Assembly (NCBI RefSeq): GCF_016545825.1
Contig: NC_052618.1
Span: forward strand, 6,005,398 to 6,069,397
Source of the DNA: Eucalyptus grandis
Taxonomy: Eukaryota > Streptophyta > Magnoliopsida > Myrtales > Myrtaceae
Direction of reading: 5' to 3'
Length of the DNA stretch: 64,000 nucleotides
The notes beneath the pieces were generated by a model. That model was not told the origin of the DNA and searched no databases. It saw only the letters and a program-made list of their open reading frames with translations. The translations under genes were made by a program, and so were the position numbers. This document shows, one piece after another, positions 23,743-34,937 of this stretch. Positions within the stretch are counted from its first letter, which is position 1. Every line of letters begins with the position of its first letter.

Positions 23743-24540
23743 TAATAGTTAATTACCGCAGCAAATATAATATTTAAGTAGAGACTACACTTTGTCCATA
23801 ATGAACGCTTCTGTTGAAAAAAAGAAACAAACAAATAATAAGCCCAATTTGGCTATTCTTTACTGTGGATGCTCGCTTTTCTTTAGAAAAACAATGATCG
23901 AGCTAGCTATGATGAACGACATGGGATTGATGTGAAACCCAAAAAAAAAAAAAGTTCAAGTAGCTCTACCTGTTGGCGTCAATTATCAGTAACAGAATCG
24001 GTTCTTAGGGGTTGGTTATCAATGGAGAGAGAACAGAGATCGGGAGGGATTGATTGAGACAAATAGAGTGGAGGAAGATACACACTTGACTGAGAAGAAG
24101 AGATATATACACAGCCGGAGGAATTTCTTGTTTTGGTGAGCTCAAGCTTCCGACCAGTCAATCTCTAATATACACTCTCGGTTTTTGGGGGCTATTGAGA
24201 AAAGAAGAAGAAGAGAAGATTGGTTCTGGGATATGAACAGTCGCGAACCAATCACACAAAGTCAAAGCTATATTTTGATTGTCAACCAATTCTGACATCG
24301 CCGTCCCCACCGTCGCCAATCGAAGCTCTACTTTCTTGGCCAGGTAATTTTCTCTCCTTCATACCCTGTTTTGCCCTGTTTTTGTTAATAATTCGAATTC
24401 CGAGCTTAATCGGTAGACTTGTGAGTAAAACAAAGCAAACCGAGATTTTTTTTTCATGATAAATCATGTCAGGTAAGATATCAATATGCCATGTTTAGGC
24501 TGAAAGTTGCACTAAATCCCAATCAGATTCTAAACTGTAC
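23743..24540. other. Possible 5' flank and leader of the B3 cluster
   Basis: AT-rich flank of the LINE, then a purine-rich stretch and a short GC-richer segment (24,220-24,350) with 'ccaggtaattt' at about 24,340 that could be a splice donor. This resembles the leader and first intron of a gene preceding the B3 pieces, but there is no convincing ORF. Confidence 0.3.
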
Positions 24541-24689
24541 GTCACATGTTCGACTATTTCCGATTGCAAGTTGTGATTAAAGACCATCTCATCAAGCCAT
24601 TTAGACTTCTAATAAAGACTCTAGAAGTAGCAAATACTAGCATAAATGCACATCTTGTTTGCCTTTTCTCACATGATATGCTTAATCCC

Positions 24690-24990
24690 ATTTTATATCA
24701 TTTATCGACAATACAAATGTATTCATGGGCAGAGCATTCCTTGTGAATTTATAAAGACTTACTGTCAAGAAAACCAGCAAATTGTGACTCTCAAGGACTC
24801 GGACACATTGTGGCAGGTGACCATTAGGACCATCAACGCTATGATGTAGCGAACTTTTGTGTTGGTTGGTTCGAGTTTGTTGATGAAACTTGTCTTGAGT
24901 GAAGGGGATGTCTGCATGTTTGAGCTCACTGATGGGGATGATGTTTAGGTTGAACTGGGATGAAACATTGGAAGTCACTTTAGGCCATAT
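24690..24990 (+). pseudogene. B3-domain (REM-type) transcription factor pseudogene, piece 1
   Basis: One frame, interrupted by TAG at 24,847 and 24,946, reads the core of a plant B3 DNA-binding domain: C-I-H-G-Q-S-I-P-C-E-F-I-K-T-Y...QQIVTLKDSDTLWQV, then F-V-L-V-G...L-S-E-G-D-V-C-M-F-E-L-T-D-G-D-D. The 'IPxEF....Y', 'VTLK.SDG.W.V' and 'L.EGDVC.FEL' blocks are the REM-type B3 signature. Intact REM proteins are nuclear DNA-binding factors, many of them reproductive. No second exon set in frame follows. Two more degraded pieces lie downstream in the same orientation. Confidence 0.78.
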
Positions 24991-25170
24991 TCTAGTTGAA
25001 AGCAATTTGTGCCACCATTATGTTGTGATGAAACCGGATAAAAGTGCATTTATATTTGTAATCGTGCTCTTTTCTGAGCTAGTGATGATCTTAGCATTTC
25101 TAGGCCTGGCCACTCCCATACAATGGATGTTTGTGAAAGAGTCCTGCACACATTTTCTATTTTAGGCATC

Positions 25171-25989
25171 TCTTGAGCTTGTCACGTTTTTATCATTGCC
25201 TTTTTTTTTTTTTTTTTTTTTTTGGAAAGGATCTCTGGTTCAGCACTCGCCCTGGTTCCAGGTTACTAAACTTGGTTTTGTATTACAAAAGTATGTCAAA
25301 AGTGATGTATTCTAGTTCTAGAAGGGATGGGGAAATTTATGCAGCATACCATCACTCATGGTCACCTGATAGTTTTCAAATATGGGAGAGACTCACTCTA
25401 TACTCATGTAAATATATTTGACAAAAGTGCTTATATAGATACATTATCCCTCAAGCAGTGATGAAATTTAAAATCCAGAGAGTAAATTCCATCTTCATCT
25501 TGCCCCATAGTCCATTGTTTTCCCAAATTGATTTGGTTATCCATTGGAATCACATGAGATGTTATTTTCCTTTAAGTGTTAATGGCTGAATGTGTAAATT
25601 TATGTTTTTAAAATTTCATTTTCTTTAATTCATGGATTCATAAGATTACCAATTCTAAAATAAAAGATTGTATTTTTCTCTTATACTAATTAGGTGTAAA
25701 GAAAATCACTATTATTCATAGACTAAGAGGATGTGGTGGAGAGGATCGTGTTTAGCAACTCTTGAAGTGTTACCATTAGAGTTCAAAATAGTGTGCAATA
25801 TCATAGAGTCTATGAGCACTGTGCTGTGACATTTTGACTACAAATTGCAAGTTGGGGTTGAACGCTTCTTTTACCTAGTGAAGACTGTTGAATGAAACTC
25901 CTGAAACCAGTAGATATAAGCATGTATTTACATTTAGTTTGCCTTTTCTCTTTATTGTTTGTTTGTATTCATTCTTTTCCTCATCATAT
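25171..25989. other. Spacer within the B3 cluster
   Basis: Contains a poly-T run (25,200-25,224) and AT-rich intron-like sequence. No coding blocks were recognised. Confidence 0.4.
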
Positions 25990-26760
25990 GCTGGTTAGCA
26001 AAAATCAACATGGGCAAGAGTGTTCCTTTTGAATTCATAAAGAGATACAATCAGAAAAACCAGCAAATTGTGACTTAGGTATCTAGACAATTCATGGCCG
26101 GTATCCAGCAAACATCTCTGGTGGTTGGCCCACGTTTATGAGAGAAGCTTGTCTGAACGAAGGTGTTGCCGCGTGTTTGAGCTCATTGATAGGGACAATT
26201 TTATGGTCAAAGTCTCCATCTAGATACTGCTAGTAAGAACCTCACTTAGGTGATTGATATGAGCATCAGAAGCGTCATTTGAGGCCATATATTACTAAAG
26301 CAATTCATGTCTCCTTTAATCAACTCAGATGAATCAATTGAAGGTGCACTTACTTTTTGGATTTGCGTCTCCTTTCTAACCTAGTTACAGTCTTATCAGA
26401 ATTCTTCTTTTCTTTAGTGCAGGTTAAGAAAAATAGTCTAAATGTCCAAGAGCCCTCTTGAGCAGCTTTTTAATGGTTCCACGTGCCCGAGGCCTCTCAC
26501 TGCCCTTGATAAGCTAGAGAATTCAAATCGGAGGTATCCCTTATTCCAAACGGTGACTAACTTGGTACTTTCTCTGGCTGCCTAGGCTAGGGAAGAAGAG
26601 GCGACACAAAATGTCCAGCTTAAGTACTACAACAAGCCTAGGCTTGGGATTACTGAGCTCGCTACAAAAGCACAGCAACACGAGTTGGATATTGCTCCCC
26701 TGCAACAACTGGCTCACGAGAGCTATTGCAAGCAGGTTCAAACTTATGATTGGAAATGAA
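25990..26760 (+). pseudogene. B3-domain pseudogene, piece 2
   Basis: 26,005-26,080 reads G-K-S-V-P-F-E-F-I-K-R-Y-N-Q-K-N-Q-Q-I-V-T, the start of a B3 domain. It is followed in shifted frames by A-C-L-N-E-G-V and F-E-L-I-D-R-D, the EGDVCxFEL equivalent. At 26,490-26,560 R-P-L-T-A-L-D-K-L-E-N-S..Y-P-L-F-Q-T-V matches the lead-in to a second B3 domain. A separate open stretch (26,590-26,757: Q-N-V-Q-L-K-Y-Y-N-K-P-R-L-G...) is not recognised, but 26,606-26,680 recurs at 63,926-64,000. Stops and frameshifts show a dead gene. Confidence 0.68.
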
Positions 26761-27039
26761 GAAAATGTGGTCCGACTCTAGCCCTTAAAAATTAGTCCAA
26801 CAACCTCAGTGGTATGAAAAGAAGAAAAGAAGATTTCCTTTTTGTCAGGGAAGAGAATATTACTTGCTTGATTTGTATATGTATCCATCTAGGACCCCTA
26901 GTGCAGCTTTTCATGTTTGTTCGATGCATATTGCAGTGTAAGATCAGTGACTCGGATATTCACCAGATTCATGCATGTCTCTATATTGATTGCATGTGCT
27001 TATTTAGTCTAAGAGCACATGATTGGGTATTTTGTTTTC

Positions 27040-27920
27040 AGATTGCAAGTTGTGATTAAAGACTTTCTCATGAAGCCATTTAGACTGCTAATATAGACTG
27101 GGAACTAGCAAATACTAGCATAAATGTACATCTCGTTTGCCTTCTCTTTAGTTTGTGCTTGCATTCCTATGTCTTATCACATATCAGCAGGTCAAATGTC
27201 TTCATGGACAGAGCGTTCCTTGTGAATTCATAAAAACATACGGTCAAGAAAACCAGCAAGATTCTGAAGACCTCATGGACCTTGAAGATTCAGAAGGTTC
27301 TCGCCAGAAACTAAGGGCTAAATTTGCATTTACCTTCTTATCAGCCTTCCAAGATGTTGAATTCCTTTTCAATTTGTGAGTTTCGTAGTACTTAAATAGC
27401 ATGCTCACTGATGTGACTTTTCAATTAAGTATGCTTGGAACCAAAAAGGACTAAGTTTCGAACATCAAAGAGTAAGAGAAATTCTGAATTGCTCCCCAAG
27501 ATAATTTGGAGGTGTGACTTATCCTTTTATACTTTATGTACGTGCAGATGACATGATTCTCCTAGTCACTTTTCAAATTCTTAAGACTTCGATAGATGAG
27601 CTTTTGGTACGTGGTTGATGGCATTGACATGGGTGGCATGATATGAAGATCGTGTAAAATTCGGTTTCCACGTTTACACATTGATTCGCAAATCATTCAT
27701 TTTGTAGTAACTCGAAAAAATTCACGTGTGCCCATGAGAATCCCCTTCTCCTTACTGCATGTGAGACCAAACAGCCTAGATGTAAAGTGAACCCTTCTGG
27801 GCCGGTTTTCGTTATTGTACTCATCAGAGGCCTCTCGCTGCTCTTGAAAAAGCTAGAGAATTTGAATTGGAGTGTCCATTTTTCAAAATGGTGATTTGGC
27901 AATATCTTGTTATGAAAGGA
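27040..27920 (+). pseudogene. B3-domain pseudogene, piece 3
   Basis: 27,040-27,130 repeats the 24,560-24,660 segment ('gattgcaagttgtgattaaaga'). The ORF from 27,155 reads C-L-H-G-Q-S-V-P-C-E-F-I-K-T-Y-G-Q-E-N-Q-Q, then loses the rest of the B3 fold and runs into an acidic tract (S-E-D-L-M-D-L-E-D-S-E-G). At 27,827-27,900 R-P-L-A-A-L-E-K-A-R-E-F-E-L-E-C-P-F-F-K-M-V is a clean second-B3 lead-in. The cluster looks like local tandem duplicates of one two-domain REM-like gene, all decayed. Confidence 0.7.
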
Positions 27921-28954
27921 AAAAAGATGTACTTGCCTTATCTCCATTCATCGCCGGTATATCTCAAATATGAAATGACAAGACATGTTACTTTTGTTTA
28001 AGTGTCTGTGGCTAACCGACCATCCTAATGACCGATTAATGGAACTTGATAAAATGGCAAGAACGGCAACCGTAATATAACCTTTATATCTACAGATGTC
28101 GATTTAAATTATTGATGAGTGCATCTACGTCAAAAAATCTACTTCTCTAGTGGGGTCGTCAATTTGTCTTTTGACTACCTTTTTAAAGTGGAAATCATGA
28201 TGGCGCTTCTTGAAAACGTTCGGCCTGGAACGCAAAATACTAAAATGTCATTTGAAGTAGCCACCGTTTAAATTGTCCTCCACACATATGCATACACTGA
28301 AACACTAATAGAACTGACTTTTCTTTTTCTTTTGTTGGGTAAAAAGATAGAACTGACTTTTATTACCAAAAAAAAGAAAATTCCGCCTTTTCCATTTTCT
28401 CTCTCTTTCTCTTGTCTATTGTCTTCGATCTTTTCTCATTTAATGTAAACACTTCGATATTTGATAAGAGATTCTGATTTGAAGCTTCTCACCTACTCTT
28501 CCCATTTGAAAAATCTGTCCGTATGAAATTTTTTATCTAAAAAGCATCTTCGCCTTATGAAACACACCAAAAAGAAAACTGATATGTTTAAAAGATTGGA
28601 GCATAAGTATGTTCTAGAATATCAAATTATATTTATGTTTTCATTCTGTAATTTTTCCAAAATATTATATCCGAATCTCCAGTTCTCAAATTCTTTTTAT
28701 TTGAACTCTCAGTACTCCGTAGAAGAGACTGTTTCCCCAAGTTAATTTGGTATGAGATTTAATGTAGATGAGTTCATGTGTCAGCGAACTTAAAATTTTC
28801 TTTATTCAAACAGTAATAGACTATGGTTTTGAGACATCAAAAGTTATTTTTTTTATTATATATAATTGGATATTCTGTGCTTATAATGCTAGAAAATTTG
28901 GGAGATGGTTGCATGAGCGTTTCAATATAGTTTTAATTTTATATGCTTCACTAC
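27921..28954. other. Gene-free AT-rich stretch
   Basis: Only short chance ORFs (for example 28,557 and 28,768, plus strand) without recognisable similarity. A short direct repeat 'agaactgactttt' flanks about 28,315-28,360. Confidence 0.4.
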
Positions 28955-29061
28955 AACACCCGACCCACAGGTGCCAAAAGTTGGCACAAAAGAACACTTA
29001 AGTGTTAAAAGTTCTGAAAGTGACATTTAAGTACCAAAATTGGAGCAAAATATATCACTTA

Positions 29062-30169
29062 GGGCGCGTTTGGTTGTGTTTCTGTTTAAAAATTGTTCCA
29101 GGGAACAGAAATAGAAAAAAGTATTTCTGTTCCAGGGAACAATTTTTGAACAAAAATACGCGTTTGTAAACTTGTTCCGGGAATAAAAAATAAAGAGAAA
29201 CATGTTTGGTAAATTTGGATAATTTTTTTATTTATTTTATTTTTCTATTTTTTCTTTTTTTCCTTTTTTTCTTTTTTTCTTTTTCATTTTTTTCTTCTTT
29301 TGGCCGGTCGCCGGCAAGGCCTTGGCCGGCGACCGGCCGGCGGCCGAGCTCGCCCAGCGGCGGGCGGGCGCGGCCTCGCCGGGCCACCGCCCGCGAGGCC
29401 GAGGCTCGCCGGCGGCCGGCGGCTCGGCCTCGCCGGCTGGGCGAGCTCGAGGCGGATGCGGCGAGATCGAGCTCGCCCGGGCCGGCGCGAGGTCGGCCTC
29501 GCCTTGATCCGGCGAGGCCGAGCTCGCCCGGCCGGCGAGCGCGGCCTCGCCGGGCCACCGCCCGGGCGAGGCCGAGCTCGCCCGGGCCGGCGCGAGTCGG
29601 CCTCGCCATGGGCTGGGCGAGCTCGAGCTCGCCCCGTCCGGCGAGCCGACCTCGCCCGGCCGGCGAGCCTCGGCCTCGCCGAGCCACCGCCCAGTCGGCG
29701 TCGCTGGCGGTGGCTCGGCGAGGCCGAGCTCGCCGGCCGGGCGAGGTCGGCCTCGCCGGATCCGGGCGGCTTCGAGCTCGCCCGGCCATGGCGAGGCCGA
29801 CCCTCGCCCGCTACGGCGGCGTCGGCCTCGCCGGGGGGCCGGCGAGCCTCGCCGTGGCGGGCGAGGCCGCCGGCCCTCGTCGGCCGGTCGCCCGGCCGTG
29901 GCCGAGGCGGCGGCCGGCCTCGGCCATGAAAGAAGAACAAGAAAATAAAAGAAAAAAGAAAAAAAAAAAAGTGTTTCGATTTGTGTTCCGAAACAAGAAA
30001 CACGAATTTTGTGTTTCTTGTTTACATTTTCTTTTTTGTTCACGGGAACAAAAGAACAAAAAGGAACAGAAACGCACCCAAACGCGTTTACTTCTTTTTT
30101 TTGTTCCCGAGGAACAAAAAAACAGAAAAACGGTTTAAAAACAAAAAAGAAGTGCAAACAAACGGGGCC
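29062..30169 (+). mobile_element. PIF/Harbinger (Tourist-like) non-autonomous element 1, GC-core
   Basis: Terminal repeats GGGCGCGTTTGGTTGT and (reverse complement) GGCCCCGTTTGTTTGC are flanked by TTA at 29,059-29,061 and 30,170-30,172, the TSD expected for PIF/Harbinger elements. Removing the insert restores 'cacttaagtgcc', a repeat unit of the host element. Arms are AT-rich and full of imperfect hairpins (for example 29,088-29,113 against 29,122-29,147). The core (29,300-29,925) is extremely GC-rich, made of 'gcgaggccgagctcgcc'-like palindromes. Because the core has few A/T it has few stops, so ORFs of about 300 codons appear on both strands; they are compositional. No transposase is present. 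Confidence 0.8.
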
Positions 30170-30429
30170 TTAAGTGCCAATTTGGCCAAATTCTGACCAA
30201 AATATTGACGTGGCAATTTTACGGCAAAGTAAGTGTAAAACGGCATCATTTTGCACGGTGTGGCTAAACAATACAAAAATGACGTCATTTTAGTATTGAA
30301 GTGGTAAAAATTAATATAAAAATTAATTAAATTAAATTTAAAATTAAACTTATTTAAAACATTTAAAAATACAAATACAAATATTAAAAAAATTAAAACA
30401 AAAAAAATGGAGGTGGCTGAGGATTGAGT

Positions 30430-31025
30430 CATCCTTACTGCCGCCAGGAAGGGCTGGTGATGCAAGGGGGAGGGTCCACCGGGGACGCTAGGGCCTAGCG
30501 ACCCCGATTGACCAGCGACGAGGGCCCACGAGCTCTAGCCCTAATGCGGGGCAAGGGTTGTGGCCCTCGCCCAAATTCAACGAGAGTTGGCGACCCTCGC
30601 CGAATCGACCAAGGCTTGCCGCCTGTTGGGGGACCTCCCAATGGGCGGCGACCCTTGGCTGGACTGGGCGAGGACCGCCAACCCTCCCCGAGATTCGGCG
30701 AGGGTCGCAACCCCTACTAAATCTTGGCAAGGGCCACCGATCCTCACCCATATCTAGGATGAGGGCTTGCGAGCCTCGCTCAAATCCAACGAGGGTCGGC
30801 GACCCTCACTTGATCGGGCCAAGGGCTGCCGCTCGCAAGGGGGTTGCCTTAGCAGGCAATAGCCCTTGGCCTGGCTGGGCGAGGTTATAGCCCTCATCGC
30901 CAATCGGCTGGGGTCGTGACCCTCGGCCAAGGCTCGCGACCCCGGCCGACCCTCCCCCACCTTCCGGCAATGGCAGGGAGGTGGCAGCGACGGCAAGGGT
31001 TGAGCCCTCAATTGTCAGCTGCCTT
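30430..31025. repeat. GC-rich palindromic core of the MULE-like element
   Basis: Irregular repeats of roughly 60-70 bp built around 'gcgagggtcggcgaccctcg', alternately direct and inverted. ORFs occur on both strands and overlap in several frames. I read it as repetitive, not coding. Confidence 0.6.
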
Positions 31026-31038
31026 CCTCCTCCACTTT

Positions 31039-31040
<2 letters not shown>

Positions 31041-31131
<91 letters not shown>
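31041..31131. repeat. Palindromic AAT/ATT microsatellite
   Basis: (AAT)n from 31,041 to 31,096 is joined directly to (ATT)n from 31,097 to 31,131, so the two halves are reverse complements and could form a long AT hairpin. Confidence 0.95.
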
Positions 31132-31132
<1 letters not shown>

Positions 31133-31415
31133 GTTTTAAATTTAATTTAATTAATTTTTATATTAAAATTCAACTGAAACCAAAATGGCGTCGTTTTTGT
31201 GTGTGTTTTTGCTAAATCAGCTTGCCGGAGAGCCATGTAAGTGAGAAAATTGTTAAAAAAAAATGTCACGTAGGATTTCCGGAGGAGTTCGTCAGATGTG
31301 GCACTCAAGTGTCTCATTTTTCTTTAAAAGTGGCACTTAAGTGCCACTTTAAATAGTTTTGGCACTTAAGTGTCCCTTTATACCAATGTTTGGTACTTGA
31401 AGTGTTATTTTGCCA

Positions 31416-32384
31416 CTGCATCTCTATAGTCTTTTTATGAGAACAATAGTTGTTGCTAAATAGAAGGACGGAAGCTCATTGTTTGATTCAACTTGTTAAC
31501 TATGTAAAATACAATTTCTTGTTAGAGTAAAGAGAAATCAACATCTTACAAAATATGGTTTCGATATTGAAAAAATAGTGGCCATCTAGGCTCCACCTAA
31601 GCTAATATTATGCATTCCTGATTAGATAGATTACTCATATAAGATAATATTCTGTTTGCCCCGTATACCTTTCTTTTGGTTGACCATTATTTGGTTCGGT
31701 TGATTGATTTTTGTTGATATTACACCAATGAAAAGAACACGACCAAAATAACATGTTTTTAATTTTAATGATATGAAAATCATTTACATTACAATAAATA
31801 AATTTACCAAGTACAAGTAACATTGTTAAGACGAATGTGCGATCTTATCAATAGGTTAGAAATCGATTGCCATGGTTTGCTTTAAATATTATTCAATGGC
31901 AAAAGATTGAATTTTACGTTTGCGTTGGTTGACAATAGAAGCACATCTTAAATATTAAAAAATAAAATCCCGACAGTTCACTGATCAATCATAAAGGGCT
32001 CTTGCCTTTTCGGATGCTATAAGAAAATTAAATTCATATGTGCTACTTTGCTAGGTGGTTCCCAAATTTATCCTATATAACATTTCCTAAAGTGACCAAA
32101 AAGATAAAATGCTAAAATTCCCTTTCTAATTTAGTTATCTTCCCACATTCCACATTTTTAGCTTGCGGTTACTTTTCTTTTGTATGCTTTATTTTTCCGG
32201 TTCCTCCTAAGGTCTGTGTGTAGAAAGGGCTCTGAATTTGATTTTGCTCATCACTGTGGTTGTGGGTGTGAATTTTCTTTTTGAGAAATTGTACCCTATG
32301 ATGCAAAATTATGCACTAACTCGCAAACAAAATCAATGGGAGAATCTATCTCTATATAATTATATAGTAGTCCCTTTCCATTTT
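31416..32384. other. Gene-free AT-rich stretch
   Basis: No recognisable coding, RNA or TE signal. Confidence 0.4.
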
Positions 32385-33713
32385 TTTAAAGGGGACAGAA
32401 CACGTGCTAGAAGTCTTCTAGCCCAAAATTCTGAGCGGAAAATTCTCATTAATCTTTTGCTGGAAGTCTTCTAGAAAATGTATTTGGAATGTAAAGAGCA
32501 CGTGCACGAGGCATGCATAGGGCATGCATGGATGGCGTTGATGACGAAAACGATGGAGATGGAGCCGGCAACAAAGACGATGGAGGCGGTGGTTGGTCTA
32601 GACGCGTCATCAATGATTCGCTGGTGAAGATAGCCAAGGGAAGTATTAAATTTTTAATAAATTTTCTAGAAAATACACACCATGTTAGGTAGTGACATGG
32701 CCCTTATAAACGGTCAAATATTTTCTACATTATTCACCTCTAATTCTTAAAAGCTTTGTAGAGATTCATTACCTATTTTCTTGACAAATCGATCCTTTCC
32801 TCCAGCACTTATGGACAGAAACATTCATTAGGAATACATCCATGCTTCACGGCTAAAGGGAAAAAATATTCATTATGTGCTAGTCCTTATTCCTCGTACC
32901 AGTCCATGAAATATAGAAGTAACTCTACAATAAAGCTATTTGTTAGACTAGAAAGTCTATCATAATTGTTAAGTCAGGCGTAACTCCCAATTATAGTTCC
33001 TAGACTAGAACTTTTAAAGAAATTAAACGTTTGCCATTCCAAATTAATAACTCGGTTTAGTGTAAACTCATGGCACAAAAAATTTATAGTGACTCACAAT
33101 TTTTGCTGAAGAAACCCATTTCAAAGATCAACAATTTTACACGTCCATCAATGGATAATGCCACGATAGCAATTTTAAAAAAGGATTCAGTTAATAATCC
33201 TAACTTACAATATCCAATTCAAATCTGATTTGGTATGTGAGCTCAAATTCAAAATATAATTTAACACTCATTTTGACCTTAATATTTTTTTTTTTGGTAA
33301 ATGTAAGATTCATTCTGACCGTAATTTCCCCTTCTTCTTTTTTTCTTTTTTTTCAAATGCTTCGGTTGGTCCGTAGCCCTTTTACTTCTAACATTTATTT
33401 TCAAATTTTGCAGTTAGTCATAATCTATAAACCTAAGGATTTTATATATATTTTAAAAAAAAAAAGAAATTAGGAAAAGCAACACGCAGAAAAGAAAACG
33501 GTACTTGAAAAGAGATTCACGTCTTCACGTCCTCAAATCTTTCTCTTCGGTAACCACCTCGCAACGCCGTGGCTCACGTCCTCACGTACTTGAAATGGGC
33601 GACACCCACGTCAGGAGCCTGAGTAAAGACGAAGAAGAGGAACCGCCTTTAGGAGATCGTGGCTTAGAGCGAGGAGGGAGTCTAGGGTTTCCACGTGGAG
33701 ATTGGGTATATTG
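32385..33713. repeat. Segmental duplicon, copy D (part of A)
   Basis: Collinear with ~5,375-7,220 of copy A. It runs from 'ggggacagaacacgtgctaga' to 'gggtatattga', with internal losses (for example most of 5,640-5,700, and the 6,070-6,410 region). It has the 'aaatgggcgacac' motif once, whereas A has it twice around an L22e-containing insert, so D shows the simpler state. It stops 3 bases before the 'gtggagtcgggcgg' start of the conserved splicing-factor part. Confidence 0.85.
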
Positions 33714-34937
33714 ACTGAATCAAATCGCTTGTACATTTGTTATTCCTCCAAAACAAGTGTACAAGCGATTCGATTCAACCCTCGTCGATTATCCAAAATA
33801 ATATACTGAGAGAATGTTTCGAGGTAAAGAAGTCCCACATCACGTATCCGAGCATTATGTTTCCTTTGGGTATTGCGATGCTCAAATTGGTAGGGACAAG
33901 CGCTTTTCCTCTAGCCGACACTTACCGTCTAAGCTGAAGAAGATGGTGATGGGGGTATGAGTTGATGATAACACTCGAGTCCATGAAATAGCGCAACAAC
34001 CTCAAGCTTTAACGGAAAGCTGCAACGACCGGGGATGGAACAAGAGTCCTCTTTCACGAGCATAAGAAAGGGGAACGATTGGCTTAAAAACGAAAAACAA
34101 GAATGATAACTTTTCAATTATTATTATTTATTTTTTTCAAATTTATCTCTTCTTATTTAAAGCTTACCCCATTGCCGTTGTCGAAATGCCCACGATTAAA
34201 ATGATTACAGGTAGTATGGCAGATAAAAAAGGAAAAAAATTGAAAACGAAAGAATTGTACAAAAGAAAAGAAGATGGGATTCAAGATTATGTTAAGAAAA
34301 TAACAGAAAGGAAAACCGATTAGCGTTTTCAACTTCAATTTGCTGAAAATTGTTAACTATAATCGACGAGTCCCTCACCTTACTAGGTCTTCTCCAGGGT
34401 GGACTCGCGTGGCGCGAGCCCAACGCAGGATTTCTTGTAAAAAGCGACGACGGCCAATGGGGACCTTAATATTTTTTTTTTCCGCCAGACGCGAGTCCGA
34501 CATCCTGACTTGGTTTAAAGAAGAGTGCATCTCCAGGTTGACCTAGAGAGTCTTGGAAATTTATGGCTCAACTTCAACAGTCTTATCCTCTTCTCGTCTC
34601 AAGGGCGCATCTCAAGTTGACCTTTCTTTTTGTTAGTTAAATCTCTCTCTCTCTCTCTCTCTGGAGCGCACGCACGCATCTAGATAAAAGAAAGGACATT
34701 CATTGTGTCTGCACAGGCAATTGGATTCTTTCTATCATATTCACTCCTTATAATTGTAAAAGAAAAAAACACTGTAATTTGCATGAATTAATAGGGAAAA
34801 AAAGTTTGCTTAAAATCTAGTAATTTGAGTTGTGTAAAAAAAAAAATCATATTACCAAAAAAATAAAATAATAATAATACTAACAATAGCGTGTCAATGA
34901 ATGGTCTCAGTGGACCTATTGAACCTTGACCCTATTA
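33714..34937. other. Gene-free stretch with a short hairpin
   Basis: 33,716-33,775 forms an imperfect hairpin (gaatcaaatcgcttgtac / gtacaagcgattcgattc) immediately at the right end of copy D. The rest is AT-rich with a CT microsatellite at 34,644-34,663. No gene. Confidence 0.5.

Larger units (their letters stand above)
28955..31415. mobile_element. Mutator-like element with long terminal inverted repeats and GC-rich core
   Basis: The left end (28,955-30,360, minus the nested insert) and the reverse complement of the right end (31,132-31,415) share blocks in order: repeated 'cacttaagtgcc(aaaa)' units, 'gacgtggca'/'tacgtgaca', 'aaacggcatcattttg'/'aacgacgccattttgg', and 'aaaaattaatataaaaatta...aatttaaa'. 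Such ~300-bp inverted repeats without a transposase gene fit a non-autonomous MULE, but the 9-bp TSD could not be fixed, so ends are approximate. Between the arms lies a GC-rich core (30,430-31,025) of divergent palindromic 'ggcgaccctcg' units and an AAT/ATT microsatellite. The left arm is interrupted by the PIF/Harbinger-type element at 29,062-30,169. Confidence 0.6.

Noticed and set aside
29206..30138. A 310-codon plus-strand ORF and a 306-codon minus-strand ORF over the same bases
   Set aside because: They lie in a GC-only palindromic core where stops are rare in all frames. Residues are Ala/Arg/Gly/Pro repeats, the flanks are homopolymer-coded, and the second element has different frames.
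31041..31131. CRISPR-like regular repeat
   Set aside because: A simple trinucleotide microsatellite in plant DNA with no spacers.
30916..31215. ORF with long Ile and Leu runs
   Set aside because: A translation of the AAT/ATT microsatellite.
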